DNA of 64,000 nucleotides from Montifringilla adamsi. Its lineage: Eukaryota; Chordata; Aves; Passeriformes; Passeridae. The notes below the pieces were generated by a model. It was not told where the DNA came from. It saw nothing but the letters and a program-made list of their open reading frames with translations, and did no database searches. The position numbers and the translations under genes are program-made. The stretch is from contig JAGGNK010009114.1 in the NCBI GenBank assembly GCA_017590115.1, positions 21,552,662 through 21,616,661 on the forward strand, read 5' to 3'. Below, piece after piece: positions 37,101 to 48,515 of this stretch. The stretch's first letter is position 1; the number at the start of each line of letters is the position of its first letter.

Positions 37101-40100
37101 TAATTTTTTTTCTGGACAGTGATTGAGATTACATGTTCCCTAACTGAAAATCAGTCAAATATATCCCCTGATAATTCAGGGAGTTGGTGAATGGATGATC
37201 CATCATCTATTTCCCAGGCACAGAGCTATTCCTGAGCCACTGCACCTTGTCATCTGACAGACTGCTGCTCACATCCCTGTGAGGCAGTTTATAAAATCTT
37301 ATGGAGTAACTTTTCTACTTCATGAAACAATGTGGAGATATCAGACATTATTTATACCACATATCACTAGCTTGAAACCAAAATAAATCTGCAACAAAAT
37401 CGCATCTGCATTTTTCTCAGAAAAATTAAAACAGAGCTGGTCAGGAATATATAAGGGAAAACTCTTCTCTTGTTTTAATGCATGAATTGCTGGCAGCTGG
37501 ATGTGTCTTGTATTTGTAAACCAAGGAGCAGAAGAAACTGGTTTGTGTTCCTGTGCTGCCTGAGCCTTTTCCCACATCCTCGGGAAGCTCCATAATCACA
37601 AAGATAACAGAAATTTTGGATTGGATGTTTGGCTCAACCATTTTCACATAAAGGAGTATTTCAGCCTAATGCAGAAATGCCTTCAAAAGTATTAGATTCC
37701 CTCAGATTTCTGTGTCTTGAGAAGCAGTTTTCTTGTACTATGGTGAGAAAATGAGTTTAAACCCCAACATCTTTGTTGAGCTGGTTTTTTTCTGGTGTTC
37801 CCACAAGCAGCCTTTTCTCAGCACTGGTTACATAACCAGAGCTTTGCAGGAAAAATATGCCAAAACCAAGCAAAATGGCAGGAGGCAAATGTGGAGCAGA
37901 CTGAATTTTGTCCCTTCTAGTGAAGGACTTGCTGCTGAGGCACCCCTAAGAGAAGCTCACCTCCACTGCACTCAGAGGAAACAGAATTTTGTGCAATCTG
38001 TTAATAAATATGGCTGCTTCAAAGGAATACTTCACCTATTATTATTTCTAGTCCCAAAGGAAGAGGCTAAATGAGGGTAATGCTGGCAACTGCCCAGGCT
38101 AAAAGGGCAATATCACTCAAGAGATGTCATCAACAGCTACAGGAGGAATATTTGACTGAGTAACTCAGAAGCATCAAGGCCTTTACCCTTAAAATTATGC
38201 TATACTTCATATATCATTTCCAGACATGTTCTGCATCATTCCCTTCATGATTGAAAATGATCTTTTTACTCTTACTAACAATGTTTAAACCAAGATGTAC
38301 CTGCAGGGAAATACATGATTGCTCTGCGAGAGAGCACTTCAAATATTGAAATTGGCAAGTCCTTTATCCATAAGCCAAGAGATATGTTGCACTTGTTGAA
38401 ACTGAAATATGCAATACTGAAAAATAAGATATGACTATAATTTATGGAGAGAGTATTCAGTAAACAATGTGATTCAAGTTGTTTGTATATGCTTCTTTAA
38501 ATAGCCATTCTTCTGCATGAAAAACTCTGAGCTCAAACAGAACAAATGAAGAACTGGAATTCAAGTTGGTGTTTTATTCCATATAATGACCATTCAAATA
38601 GAAAAATCTCTACTGATTGCATTCATTTATGGGCCTTGGTAAGCATAAGAAAGTATTTTAGCTAATTTATGAAGATTAGAATAGTCATGACTTATAGGAA
38701 ACAATTTATACAAGCAGTGCTAAAATATACTTTTAGATTAGGAAAGAGCTAAAATTCTGGCAGTGGCCAAATTAGCAAAGAGAAGACACACAATAGTATT
38801 GATTAAAATTTGCATAATATCTGCTTAATTAAAAAAGCAGTGTTATATATTGCAGCCAATAGATTAATCCACTTTCCAACAAGTTTTAAAAGAATAACGT
38901 AATTGTAGATCAGAAATATTTTTTCCTACAAGCAATTTAGCCAAATAAGGGGCTAAAATGTAAAATATTTTTTCCATTAGTTTTAGGTAATTGAAATGCA
39001 AAGTGCTAAGCACTTAATCTTTCCAGGCAGGAAAAGCTGCCTGCTGTCAGATTTTATTAAGTCTTTTTGCTGCTCTTTGTATAGTCAATAACAAGTGTCT
39101 AAACCCAGGAAATGATGTAGAGGTTGTGTTCAAAGGTAAGGATATGATAAGGTGGTGTTTGCATTCAGGATAATATGAAAAAGTCCAACATGTACACAAG
39201 AAGATTATTCTCCATGTCAACTAATTAGCATGTTTATTGGAAGCATTAATTATTCTGACAACCAAAGAGATTTTTAAGTGTGTTAACTCTTCATGTGCTC
39301 ATTTCTACATGCCTTTCTAGGAAGACTCTTTATATGTTTATATTAATAAAGTTAAAAGTTCTTTCTAATATGTGCTAGTAAGTAAAAATAAATTCTACCA
39401 GGAATAAATGAGTTTCAAAACAAATCCAAGACAAATAAAATTCTGACAAAAATTAGAAAATCCTTGTCACCTTCCAGGATGTGGCCTCCCACTTGAGCTC
39501 ATGATGCTATCTGCACCTTAGAAAAACCATTTATATTTAAACCTACAGCTGAAAACACAGTGGCTTACAAGATCTCAGATATCAAAGCAACCACTAAACA
39601 CAGGTGCAGGTCCATGCCCACTTGACAAATAAACAACGCAGCTTCCGGATGTGTCCCAAAAGGCAGCTCCTGGAAACCCAAAATCCCACTTGCAGTCTGG
39701 TTGCAGTTCCTCTCTCACAGAGATGGGGTCCTGCAGCATCTCCTGTACTTTGGCTCTGGGGCTGGGACCTGCTTCCAAAAGCCTCCTGCCAAAACCTGTG
39801 CTGCCACAAAGCACAGCTGGGATTGAAAAAAGTGATGGGGAGGGTTTGGGCGCTGAAGAAAACTAAGGTCTGAGCAGATAAATAAAAGCACTGTCAGGTT
39901 TGATGATGGAATCCCAATGCAACATTTAAGTAAGAGTTTGGTGTCAGATCTGTTCATAAATTAAATAATTTGGCATGTAGCTTTTCTGCTTAGCTACATG
40001 CATTGCCACTGCATTGCCAGGACCACACTCTCCCACCAGCCTCTTCCCCAGTGCCATTCTTGCAAACACTGAAATTTTTAGAGGCAAATAATTACTTTCA

Positions 40101-40245
40101 CTGTTCCCAAAAGCACTGTTCAGAGCCATATTTTCCCATCTCAATCTCACAAATCTGTTCTCTGCAGAAGGAAAAAGGAATTCTTTATGTTTTTCTAGTC
40201 TTTGTAGTGTGCCAGTACACAGCTTTTTGAGAGCAACACAAATAT

Positions 40246-40496
40246 GCCCTATTTTCTCCTATCTTTCTTCTTTCCCATTATTTTCTTTCAACTTTCTTTG
40301 CAATTTTTCTTTCTTTCATTTCCTCTAGTGTTATTTTCCCTGCCTACCTTTCTTGTACTTTAACCATCCTATTCTCAGTTCCATCTCTTTACACCCATAT
40401 CTGAGTCAATCTTTCTTTCCTGACTTCTCCTCACTTTCCCTTGCTGCTTCTCTCATCTCCAGCTTTTTCCTTCACCTTTATCTCTGCACTGAGGCC
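40246..40496. repeat. pyrimidine-rich (C/T) tract of about 250 bp
   Basis: The plus strand is strongly enriched in C and T, with recurrent CTTTC, TTCTTTC and TTTCCT words and few G. It is not a clean tandem repeat. It could be a degenerate polypyrimidine simple repeat or the remains of a splice-acceptor-rich or retroposed tail sequence. The 84-codon open frame across it (Ser/Leu/Phe-rich) follows from the base skew. Confidence 0.7.
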
Positions 40497-41333
40497 TTTC
40501 AGTACACACTGCACACCTCCTTCTGCTACATACATGCATCAGATTATCTGCTATTGAATGCATATGCAATGAAAACTGGGTGTTTATCAATAGCTCAGAG
40601 TTTCTGACCACTGAGGATTTTTTTGCATCACATTTAGTGTTTTTTCTTAATATTTCTTCCTGTTACTTCTGTGTCTACATTACAAACAGCAAGACAGGGA
40701 CCTTTGTCTATAACATACTGAAAAACCTCATATCTAGGCCCATCATGTAGCCTTTCTTTTTCTCCTATCAGCTTCTCCTGGTTTTCTCTTCCTCTGACAA
40801 ACTAAATAGATACAGATCTAATTACCAGTATCTCAGGCCATCATTAGCAAAGTAGACACAGAGTGAATTGAATATCCCTACAGGGAGATCATTACTTGAA
40901 CAATTCCACAAAACCCTTTAATATGCCTTGCTTTGAAACTGCACCGCCAAGCATTTTGTGAGAACTCAGTAATACACTTGTGAGGCTGAAAAATTTGGGG
41001 TCCTAACAGAGAATTCAAGAATCTGCATACAAAATTTTAAAAAAACAAACCTAAATCAAGATATAACCCAGAGAACAGCAAAGTGGCTGTGGGTGAGCTG
41101 ATAATAGTTTCTATCAAGAAACAAAATCTGTCAGAGGTACGCAGCTCTGCACTTCAAAGCAGCCCCAGACCTGGCACAAGGTGAACAGCACTCCAGTGAC
41201 TTTAGTTATCTGTAAAAAGCTACAACTCAAGTGCCATAGTTTTATAACTGTTTAGGGATATAGGGACAAAGGTAACTTTAGTTAACTACTAGAGACTTAT
41301 CTGCCCTTCTAGGTGTATCAAAATCTACATTAT

Positions 41334-41358
41334 TTAGATATAATGATATTATATCTAA
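41334..41358. repeat. 25-nt AT palindrome with 11-bp arms
   Basis: The arms TTAGATATAAT (41334-41344) and ATTATATCTAA (41348-41358) are exact reverse complements around GAT. Pure A/T-rich palindromes can extrude as cruciforms. The sequence just after it repeats related words (CTAATATTAAATCTGATAG). Confidence 0.85.
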
Positions 41359-41835
41359 TATTAAATCTGATAGTAAATCTACCAGTGTCACATACTGAAT
41401 ACAGAAAGCATTGGTTATGACATTGTATGGTTTTCAGACATGTTCCAAACACAATTTTGTGTGATAGCAAAATCAGTCCAAAAGGAAAAAATAACTGAAA
41501 CAACTGGTTTTAAAAAAGAGGAACAAAGTTTAAGAAGATGATAAGTGAAAATCTCATAGAATAACAAACAGAGAACTTGCTGGTAGATTTCTTACTATTA
41601 TGATTGATTTACTTTATTTTTAGCACTCAAATATACCTTTTGTATGAGACAACTGTTAATTTTTGGCTACAAAGCAGGTTCCTTCCCATGGGAAGAAAGG
41701 AGGATCCAAGCCAACAGTGGAAAACTTTAGCCAAAATACTATTTCACAAAATACTAGAAAAATCAAAGGATAAAATAAATTGCTTAAAAAAATTACTGGA
41801 TTGATATTTAAAACTGCTGAGCATCTGCAAGTCCC

Positions 41836-41880
41836 CTTGAAGTCACAGGGAGCTAAAACCATTGACCAGCATTGTGGATA
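41836..41880. mobile_element. possible relic of the amniote GAAGTCAATGG-type hairpin repeat
   Basis: CCTTGAAGTCACAGGGAGCT followed by AAAACCATTGACC parallels the recalled old amniote repeat (A/T)TGAAGTCAATGGGAGCTTTGCCATTGACTTCAATGGG. Both half-sites and their spacing are kept, although the CAATGG core of the first has decayed to CACAGG. The segment is short and the family call is recall-based. Confidence 0.3.
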
Positions 41881-44800
41881 AGTGGCAGGACCAATAACAA
41901 GCCAGGCTTACCAAAGAGATTTCATAAGCTAATGATGTGAAATAAGAGCTCTCACTTGAGCTTAGTGGCAAAAGAAAATAATACAGCTTAACAAGAAAGC
42001 TCTCAGAATCCATGATACAAACATTTACCATTTTTTTGAGTGTTTTTTTTTTACAGACGACTCATTTTCTCTGTCATGTTTCTGATAAGGAAAGCATTTC
42101 AATGACAAGTACAGGATTATAAGCAAACCAAACCTGTACAAACAAATCAGTATTCAAGAGAAATTTTAGTGAGAATATATATGTGTCAAAGCTTGCCTCA
42201 GTGGTTTTACTTTTAGCTTTGTTTTTTCAAGAATGTACTGAAAATAAAGAGGGAAAAAAACCTCTTCAGTCCTTTGACACTGACATGCTTAGGGTTACAA
42301 AAACAAGGGAGCATCATATAATTTTCTACTGGATGGTACCATCCAAGGTGTCTGAACATCTCTTTGCACCCAGGTCATAATATTTTCACTTTTCTGGATA
42401 TCTCTCAGCACAGATTTAGTGAAGAATAAACTGCTAAAATCTTTGGGCACAGTGAAGTAATAGTTAAGCATTTCAGTGCTGTCTGAAATTAAATCCAAGG
42501 CAACTGCTTTGAAAATCCTTGCAGCCTTGGAAAGAGTAAAAATTATATCAGGAGCATTCATCAATGTGTTCAATTTCTTTTAATGCCACATAGGCCACTG
42601 CAAATGATTGTGTGTTTTGTCATTGGATGCACTGAGAACATCTGACTATTGAGATGCCATTAAATTAGAACTATTCACTTTGAAAAGTGTCTCAAATTGG
42701 CCTTTATTTTTAGTAAGGAGAAAGAAATGTTTTTGTTCCTTCCTGTAATTTGTCAGAGCCACAAAAATCTATTACATGGCTTGACACATTTTTGAACAGT
42801 AATTTCTGAAAGAATTCGTAAGAGAAAGATGAATCCACATTTCAAGACATAGAGACATTTCTGTGAAATATTGTGCAGATCATCCTCTGTACATGCAAAA
42901 TTAAGTGAACATTTGGCTTGCTGCTATACAAATGATTTGTACCACTTTTCCACTCTTTCCCATTCCCAGACCCCTTGGAAGAACCCTCGAGGGGAGAGGA
43001 GGATTTGCTGCTACCAGCCACAGGTTCTCCAGAAAACCTACCCAGGTCACCCTCCTCCAAATACTCTGCGGGATGCCTGGAAAGGAAGAGATGAGGCAGG
43101 CTCAGGTACAAGATAGAGTTTTCAGAAATGACTCTCTGACTGCAGAAAATCCTGGGAAAATGAAGACTGAGTCACTTGCTGACGAACAGATTAGAAATCT
43201 TCACCTCCAGTGAAGCAGTGTAAGACACCTGAACTGAGGGGAATGATCCCTCTAAGCACTCTGTATGCCCTGGATCAGTATTTTTCACGTCAACAATTAA
43301 AAAGAAAGAGAAACACATTCCAGCAAGCTGGCAGCACTAACCTGGCTTCGGTGGTGAGCACCCAGGCACAACACATGGGTCTGTGAAACTGATTGAAAGA
43401 GCTCCATCTCCAGTACACATCAAAACCTCCATGGGAAAACCTTAATTCAGCTGGAGCCTGATAATTTTTTGACCACTATTCTGATAGGTCTGAAATATAT
43501 GGAATAGGGAGAGAACCAGAGAAATTTTTAATGTGCCACAGTTGTTGTCTGCTGTTACATTTTCTAAGGTATAAAGTTGGGTTTCTATGTTATAAAGCAG
43601 GGTGATCTAGGCCTCACCCATTATTTTATCACCACCTTCCACATCTCCAAGAATTTCAAATGTTCAAGGTAAACTCACCTTGGGTATATGATGTTTTTCA
43701 AGCCCTGAATGCTCCTGATTTTCTTCCTTCCAAGTACAGGCTGATTTTCTTGCACCAAACTTAATATGTTGATCATGACTCCAGTGTTTGTCATCACAGT
43801 ATCACTCACTTCACACTCCAGTGGTGATGCTGTGCAGTCATACCACAGTAGGAAAGGTCAAAATCTGACCACTCTGTGTTAAAGAGGTTTTACTTTCCCT
43901 TCTCCCTTTCTGGTTAGCTAAATACATGTTTCCAGTGTAGTTAGGAGGAGTCCAATAAAATTTAACACTCTAAATTTCAGTGGAAAGTATGATTCATAAT
44001 GTAATATAGTCCTAAAACTCTTCTTTTTTTTCCTTCTCGTTTGCAGTTCTCTGAAGTCCCCCTCACCTTTGGTTTCCAAAACACCATGAAAATACAGGAA
44101 ATTCAACTAAGGTCTTCCACAGATTAACATGGGTTTTATGGTGTCATTTTCTTTTTCGTAAGGATATCTTCAACTTACACAACTGCTAGAGGGAAGAAAA
44201 CAATGAGGAATTAAAACATTAGTACAGTAAATCATCTTTTCTCCTCGGAAGGAGGAACACAGTATTTTTCTGTGATGTCTCCACTAACTTTTACTGTTTT
44301 CTCACCTCAGGTCCTCTTCATCTAGTTCAAGGTCAAGTGGGACCAAAATCCAAAGCAGAACTTCATCAAATGGCTCTTGTACTTGGGCTAGAATTTCTGG
44401 CTGAGTTAGGAAACATATTTTAGAGGAAAATACCTACAGGAAGAAGAAGGAAGTTTTGCTTATAAACAGTTTAGCTCAATGGGGCCTCTGATCTCCAATG
44501 AAGTCTTGAGTGCTTTGTCATGCAATTAAGGAGCTAATTATCCTCATGCAGACATGTCATTTTTAGGACACTGAGCCTTTCTCCAATGATGTGATAATTT
44601 CTCTTTTCAGATTAAGATGTAAACACTTTCATGGATATAAATATTTGTACAAAAGAATTGCTTTTATGTAAACACTTCACTGGTGAAAGTCACAGAAACC
44701 TATTGATGCACAACATTTAGCACATATTTCCAGTGCTAGTCAGGTGTTTGTTACATCTTGAGAGCACAAACCAGGGGTAATGAGGAGCATTCTGATTTTG

Positions 44801-47800
44801 ATCCTTTTATATTCTGTGATGTGTCTTGTCTGCTTTATTCACATATCAAACACCAGTCACTGTACTATAGAGAAGCTGCTAAGCTGCAGAAACAGGCTGT
44901 AATGAGCTTTTCAAGCACCTGATGTGGAAAAACAGAATACTTGTTTATATATTCTGGGAAGTTTTGGAAATGTGAGTTAAACATGCAGTATCCATAAGAT
45001 GCAGAACATTTTATTTTACAACACCAGCAATTATAACAGTGTGAGAATTTTTACTTTACTTTGTGTCATGGCAACTAATGAAGCCATTACTTTTTTCTGA
45101 ATTCAGCTCACTAATAGTTTCAGTGGAAAACTCATTCAAAACACTTCACCAGAGACATCCCTAATGTTCTGCCAGTAAATAACATATTTCATTTATAAAC
45201 CTGTTTTCCGTCCCACTTGGCTGGTCCTTTAGAAGCCTGTCAATAGACCAGGGAAATCCAATTTTCGAACTCAGCTAAATCTCATTTTCAAAAGTGACTT
45301 CAGTGCTCAGAGCTTGTCCTCACTTCAGTCAAAGATATGATTGTGATTCAGATAGGCATCTCAGCACCAAATAACTGTGCAAGGTATGATCCTGATACTC
45401 CTGACACAGCACAGGGGCCACGTGGGAGGACTTGCAGTAAATCCTGGATGGGTTTGTGACCCCTGCCTGGGCTGCCATGGTTATATTGCTATTTCTGCTC
45501 TAACACTGTCTTTGGTCTCACTGTGCAAGTTGGTGTCTGAGTTCAGCCATTCAGACAGGGTGTCCACATGCATGATTTTACATTGATATGTTTTATCTCA
45601 TGCTTGCAGTGGGCTAGAAGTTTTTACATAGCTATGACCCCGTGGAAAGTCAATAAAATCTGACTTCTAGGCCCATTTTAAAAACATTAAACAAAAAACA
45701 TTAGCACAATCTTAATTTCAAACATATTTTATAATGTACATTTAAAAACTGGATAGCTTAAAATAGTACTATTGTGTAGAAGGCAGGAAGAATTCAACTA
45801 ATCACTCAACAATGCTAAATCAAACACATTTCTAGCACCTATGGAGAATATTTTGCCTTTTAGTAGGGGTGTTAAGCACTGAGCTGAGCTGAGCTGCCTT
45901 GCAAAAGCCACTGCAATGCAAAGTAACCCCCTCACAGCTGGTGGGTTTAGTGCCTCTGGGTAAAGCTTGCCCTGGTTCAGTAAGTCCTGAATATGAGTAG
46001 GTGTTAATACTTACAGCAATTTGTAGAAGGGAAAAGAGCATATAGGATACAAATCACACTTCATTTTATTTAGCCAAATATTTAAGCCCTTGAGGCTCCA
46101 GTGGGAGTGCCAAGGAATTTTTTTCTCATTTAGTAACTGCAAAGTTTTAAGGACATCTAAAACTTTATATGAAGAAATAATAAGTCATGAGGAAAAAAAA
46201 AATCTGCAACTTGCATAGTTTTATCTGGAGCATGTTAGCATGTTACCAATTCAAAAAGAGCTTGTTGCACATACAAGACCACAAGAATGAGCAAATGCAA
46301 CTGCTTGGAAGAATTGTGTAAATAAATAGATCTCACAAAAAGCCATCTCATGGCATTTTCTGTACTTGGCAAAGAATATTCAGCCAATTAAGCCATTGAA
46401 ATTGACTTCTGATTTAATTACTTGAATTTCTGACTCTCAGAACATTCACTCCTACACACAGTAAAATGACCTTATGACTGAGCATTAAGACAGAATGGTA
46501 TCACATCTAAAAAAAGCTGTAGCACTTTACCATGCTAGGGACTGCTTTCTGGAATGAGAAAACAGTAAAATAACGAAGTTGTTTGGTGAATACTCATTGA
46601 TAATACATACAGCCAACTTCTTCTCTTCTGCCAGGCTTTAAATTACACTGTCTAGGTGTTACATGTTCCCACATTTTTAAATACATTTTCTCCCAGCTTT
46701 GCTTCTAAAACTCACTGTAAGTCAGCTGCTTCCCTAGCTTAGTATTAGTATTTTTAGAGTTTAATTATGTGCATGTGAATGACTTATTACTGTAGGATTG
46801 CTCATAAGTACAGGTTGACACTTAGGATTCTTCCCAAGTTTATGAAATAACTTGATTTCAACTCCAAAATGTTCAATATACTGCCAATTTTAAAACTTGT
46901 ACATCCTCTTATCTGAGGTGTTTGACACAAGCAATCAATTCTAGCATTTTCTTTTATATATGTATATATATTCTACAAAGCAATAAGGAAAGGTCAAACT
47001 GGCGACTATTAAAGCTTCTATTAAGAAATGTCATGAGGTTATTACATTTTAATCACTGTACAAAAGAGGTACCTCTCAGAAAATCCTTTTCCAATCAAGG
47101 AAAATTTGCAATTCTCAAACAAGGGAAAACTTCACATAAGTCTAGTAGTTATAAAACTTCATCTGCTTTGATCTTTTCAGGAAGAAGGTGTTATGGGAAA
47201 GTGTGTTCCCCTCTATTCTGTTTGATAGCCCCAGTCTTGGCAGAAGCTCTTATATTTTCTTTGGATCCATTTCAATATGCTGAAAATCTCCCTCCATGGA
47301 GAAAACTTCATCACTTCATTCAGCCTTTTAAGAATAAATATGTCAACATGCAGTATATTATAATGAGCTAAAGGGAAGCACAAAAGCAGCTGAAGGTTTG
47401 AAAATATTGTGTTGAAGTTTTTCATTGTGGTATTGAACCAGAAAAGGCTGGACTATTCTAACTCCCAGTGTCCTTCCCCCTAAAATCTAAATGTTAGCTC
47501 TTAACAAAGGGCATAAGACCTTACTCAAGGCCTTATGACTTGGCTCAGGGCTTTGAACACAAAAAACCTGGCTGAGGCACACTGTTCTTAGATTATTGAA
47601 ACTTTGGGGTCACAGTCTGCTGTTAATGTGTGATGCTTGCTTTGATTTTTATGATCAGAGGGGATATATTCATTTATACTCCTTTGACTGTCTTAGAAAT
47701 AGCATCAGAATTGCCAAGAGAATTAGGTCAGACTTCTTTGGGAAAACTCAGTGCCCATTATAAGAATGACAAGAGACAGAATACTCTCCAGTGAATCCTA

Positions 47801-48240
47801 TTCAACGTAAATTGAGAGGAACAACATGCTGAAATGATACTCAGCATTGTGTCTGAACTCTAGAGCATCAAATTATAAAATAAAGTTAACTTCTCTTAGT
47901 GTTCACCTTTGATGTGCCTCATTCATGACAAAGGGAGTTCAACACAAGGACAATTTAGATGCAATCCAGACACCAGGGATGCAAACTAACAGCTTTTGCA
48001 ACTGGCAGTTTTCTGCAGAGACTTCTAAGAGAGTCAGTGTTACCTTCAGTGAACATGTTTTGGTATCTAAAGCGTTCAAATTTCCATGGGTTTCAGCTGT
48101 GAACACTTCCAGTTTGGAAGTTCCACCAAACTGACCCATGAAGACTCTGGAGAGCCCCACAAGCTCTGAAACGCTGATGTAAACTGCTTACAGCAAAGTC
48201 CTGAACAGAGAACTGCTTTGCAGTTATCTGCAGGGTTACA
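41881..48240. other. unique AT-rich non-coding DNA, no gene seen
   Basis: About 6.4 kb without a supportable exon. The longest open frame is 149 codons at 46922-47371 (+). It is Lys/Ser/Phe-rich, starts in an AT repeat (TATATATGTATATATA near 46957) and resembles no family I know. A short GAGCT repeat (CTGAGCTGAGCTGAGCTG) lies near 45881-45898. An imperfect 11-bp hairpin lies at 47512-47537. Confidence 0.55.
47512..47537. repeat. hairpin with 11-bp arms, one mismatch
   Basis: CATAAGACCTT (47512-47522) pairs with AAGGCCTTATG (47527-47537) except at one position, with a four-base ACTC loop. It could be a small structural element or chance. Confidence 0.6.
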
Positions 48241-48260
48241 TTTGTAGCTGCTTTGGCTAT

Positions 48261-48288
48261 AGGACCCCTCTTCTCACAGAGGGGTCCT
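48261..48288. repeat. perfect 11-bp GC-rich stem, 6-nt loop
   Basis: AGGACCCCTCT (48261-48271) and AGAGGGGTCCT (48278-48288) are exact reverse complements around TCTCAC. Seven of the 11 pairs are G:C, so the folded stem should be stable on either strand. It immediately precedes the 41-bp-period repeat block and may be part of the same old element. It is not followed by a T run, and the organism is eukaryotic, so it is not a bacterial-type terminator. Confidence 0.85.
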
Positions 48289-48515
48289 GTGCTGGACATC
48301 CTGCAAAGCAGAGAGGAGTGAGACGCACCAAGGTCTGTGCTGTGAACACCAAGGCCAGAGAAGGAAAGGGAGAAAGAAGGAGCTCCAGGCTCTGGAGCTG
48401 GAATTTCCCTGCAGCCTGTGGTGAGGACTGCTCTGGAGCAGATATCTACACTTCAGCCCATGGAGAACCCCAGGCCAGAGCAGGTGTTCCTGAGAGGTTA
48501 CTGCACCCCAGCTCC
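48289..48515. repeat. GC-rich repeat block with about 41-bp internal period, possibly CR1 internal/5' region
   Basis: Two units starting CTCTGGAGC at 48390 and 48431 are about two-thirds identical with one gap. A third, partial start (GCCAGAGCAGGTG) lies near 48474. The unit pattern is GGAGCAG, then about 15 bases, CAGCC(T/C), then (G/A)TGG(T/A)GA. I recall very similar GGAGCAGATATCC...GCAGCCC(G/A)TGGAGGACCCC periodic sequence dispersed in bird genomes, probably an internal or 5' part of a CR1 subfamily. The periodicity is seen directly; the CR1 link is recalled. Frames across it on both strands come from its GC-rich composition. Confidence 0.45.

Larger units (their letters stand above)
34146..41835. 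other. unique non-coding DNA, no gene seen
   Basis: About 7.7 kb with open frames no longer than 113 codons and no recognised product. 38150-39480 is notably AT-rich and evenly unique, with TAATTAG, GATTAATCC and CTTAATTAA motifs, and could hold conserved non-coding elements. A GC-richer patch at 39600-39850 carries overlapping frames on both strands, a sign of composition rather than coding. The pyrimidine-rich tract and AT palindrome are listed separately. Confidence 0.55.

Noticed and set aside
40353..40607. 84-codon Ser/Leu/Phe-rich frame
   Set aside because: Its length follows from the pyrimidine skew, which removes stop codons from one strand.
45881..45898. GAGCT repeat as a switch-region-like sequence
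   Set aside because: Only about three and a half copies are present, far too few to resemble an immunoglobulin switch region.
46922..47371. 149-codon plus-strand open frame
   Set aside because: It begins in an AT dinucleotide repeat, has no recognised similarity, and is flanked by AT-rich unique sequence with no splice-like context.
47512..48288. bacterial-type intrinsic terminators
   Set aside because: The hairpins lack a following T run, and the sequence is eukaryotic chromosomal DNA.
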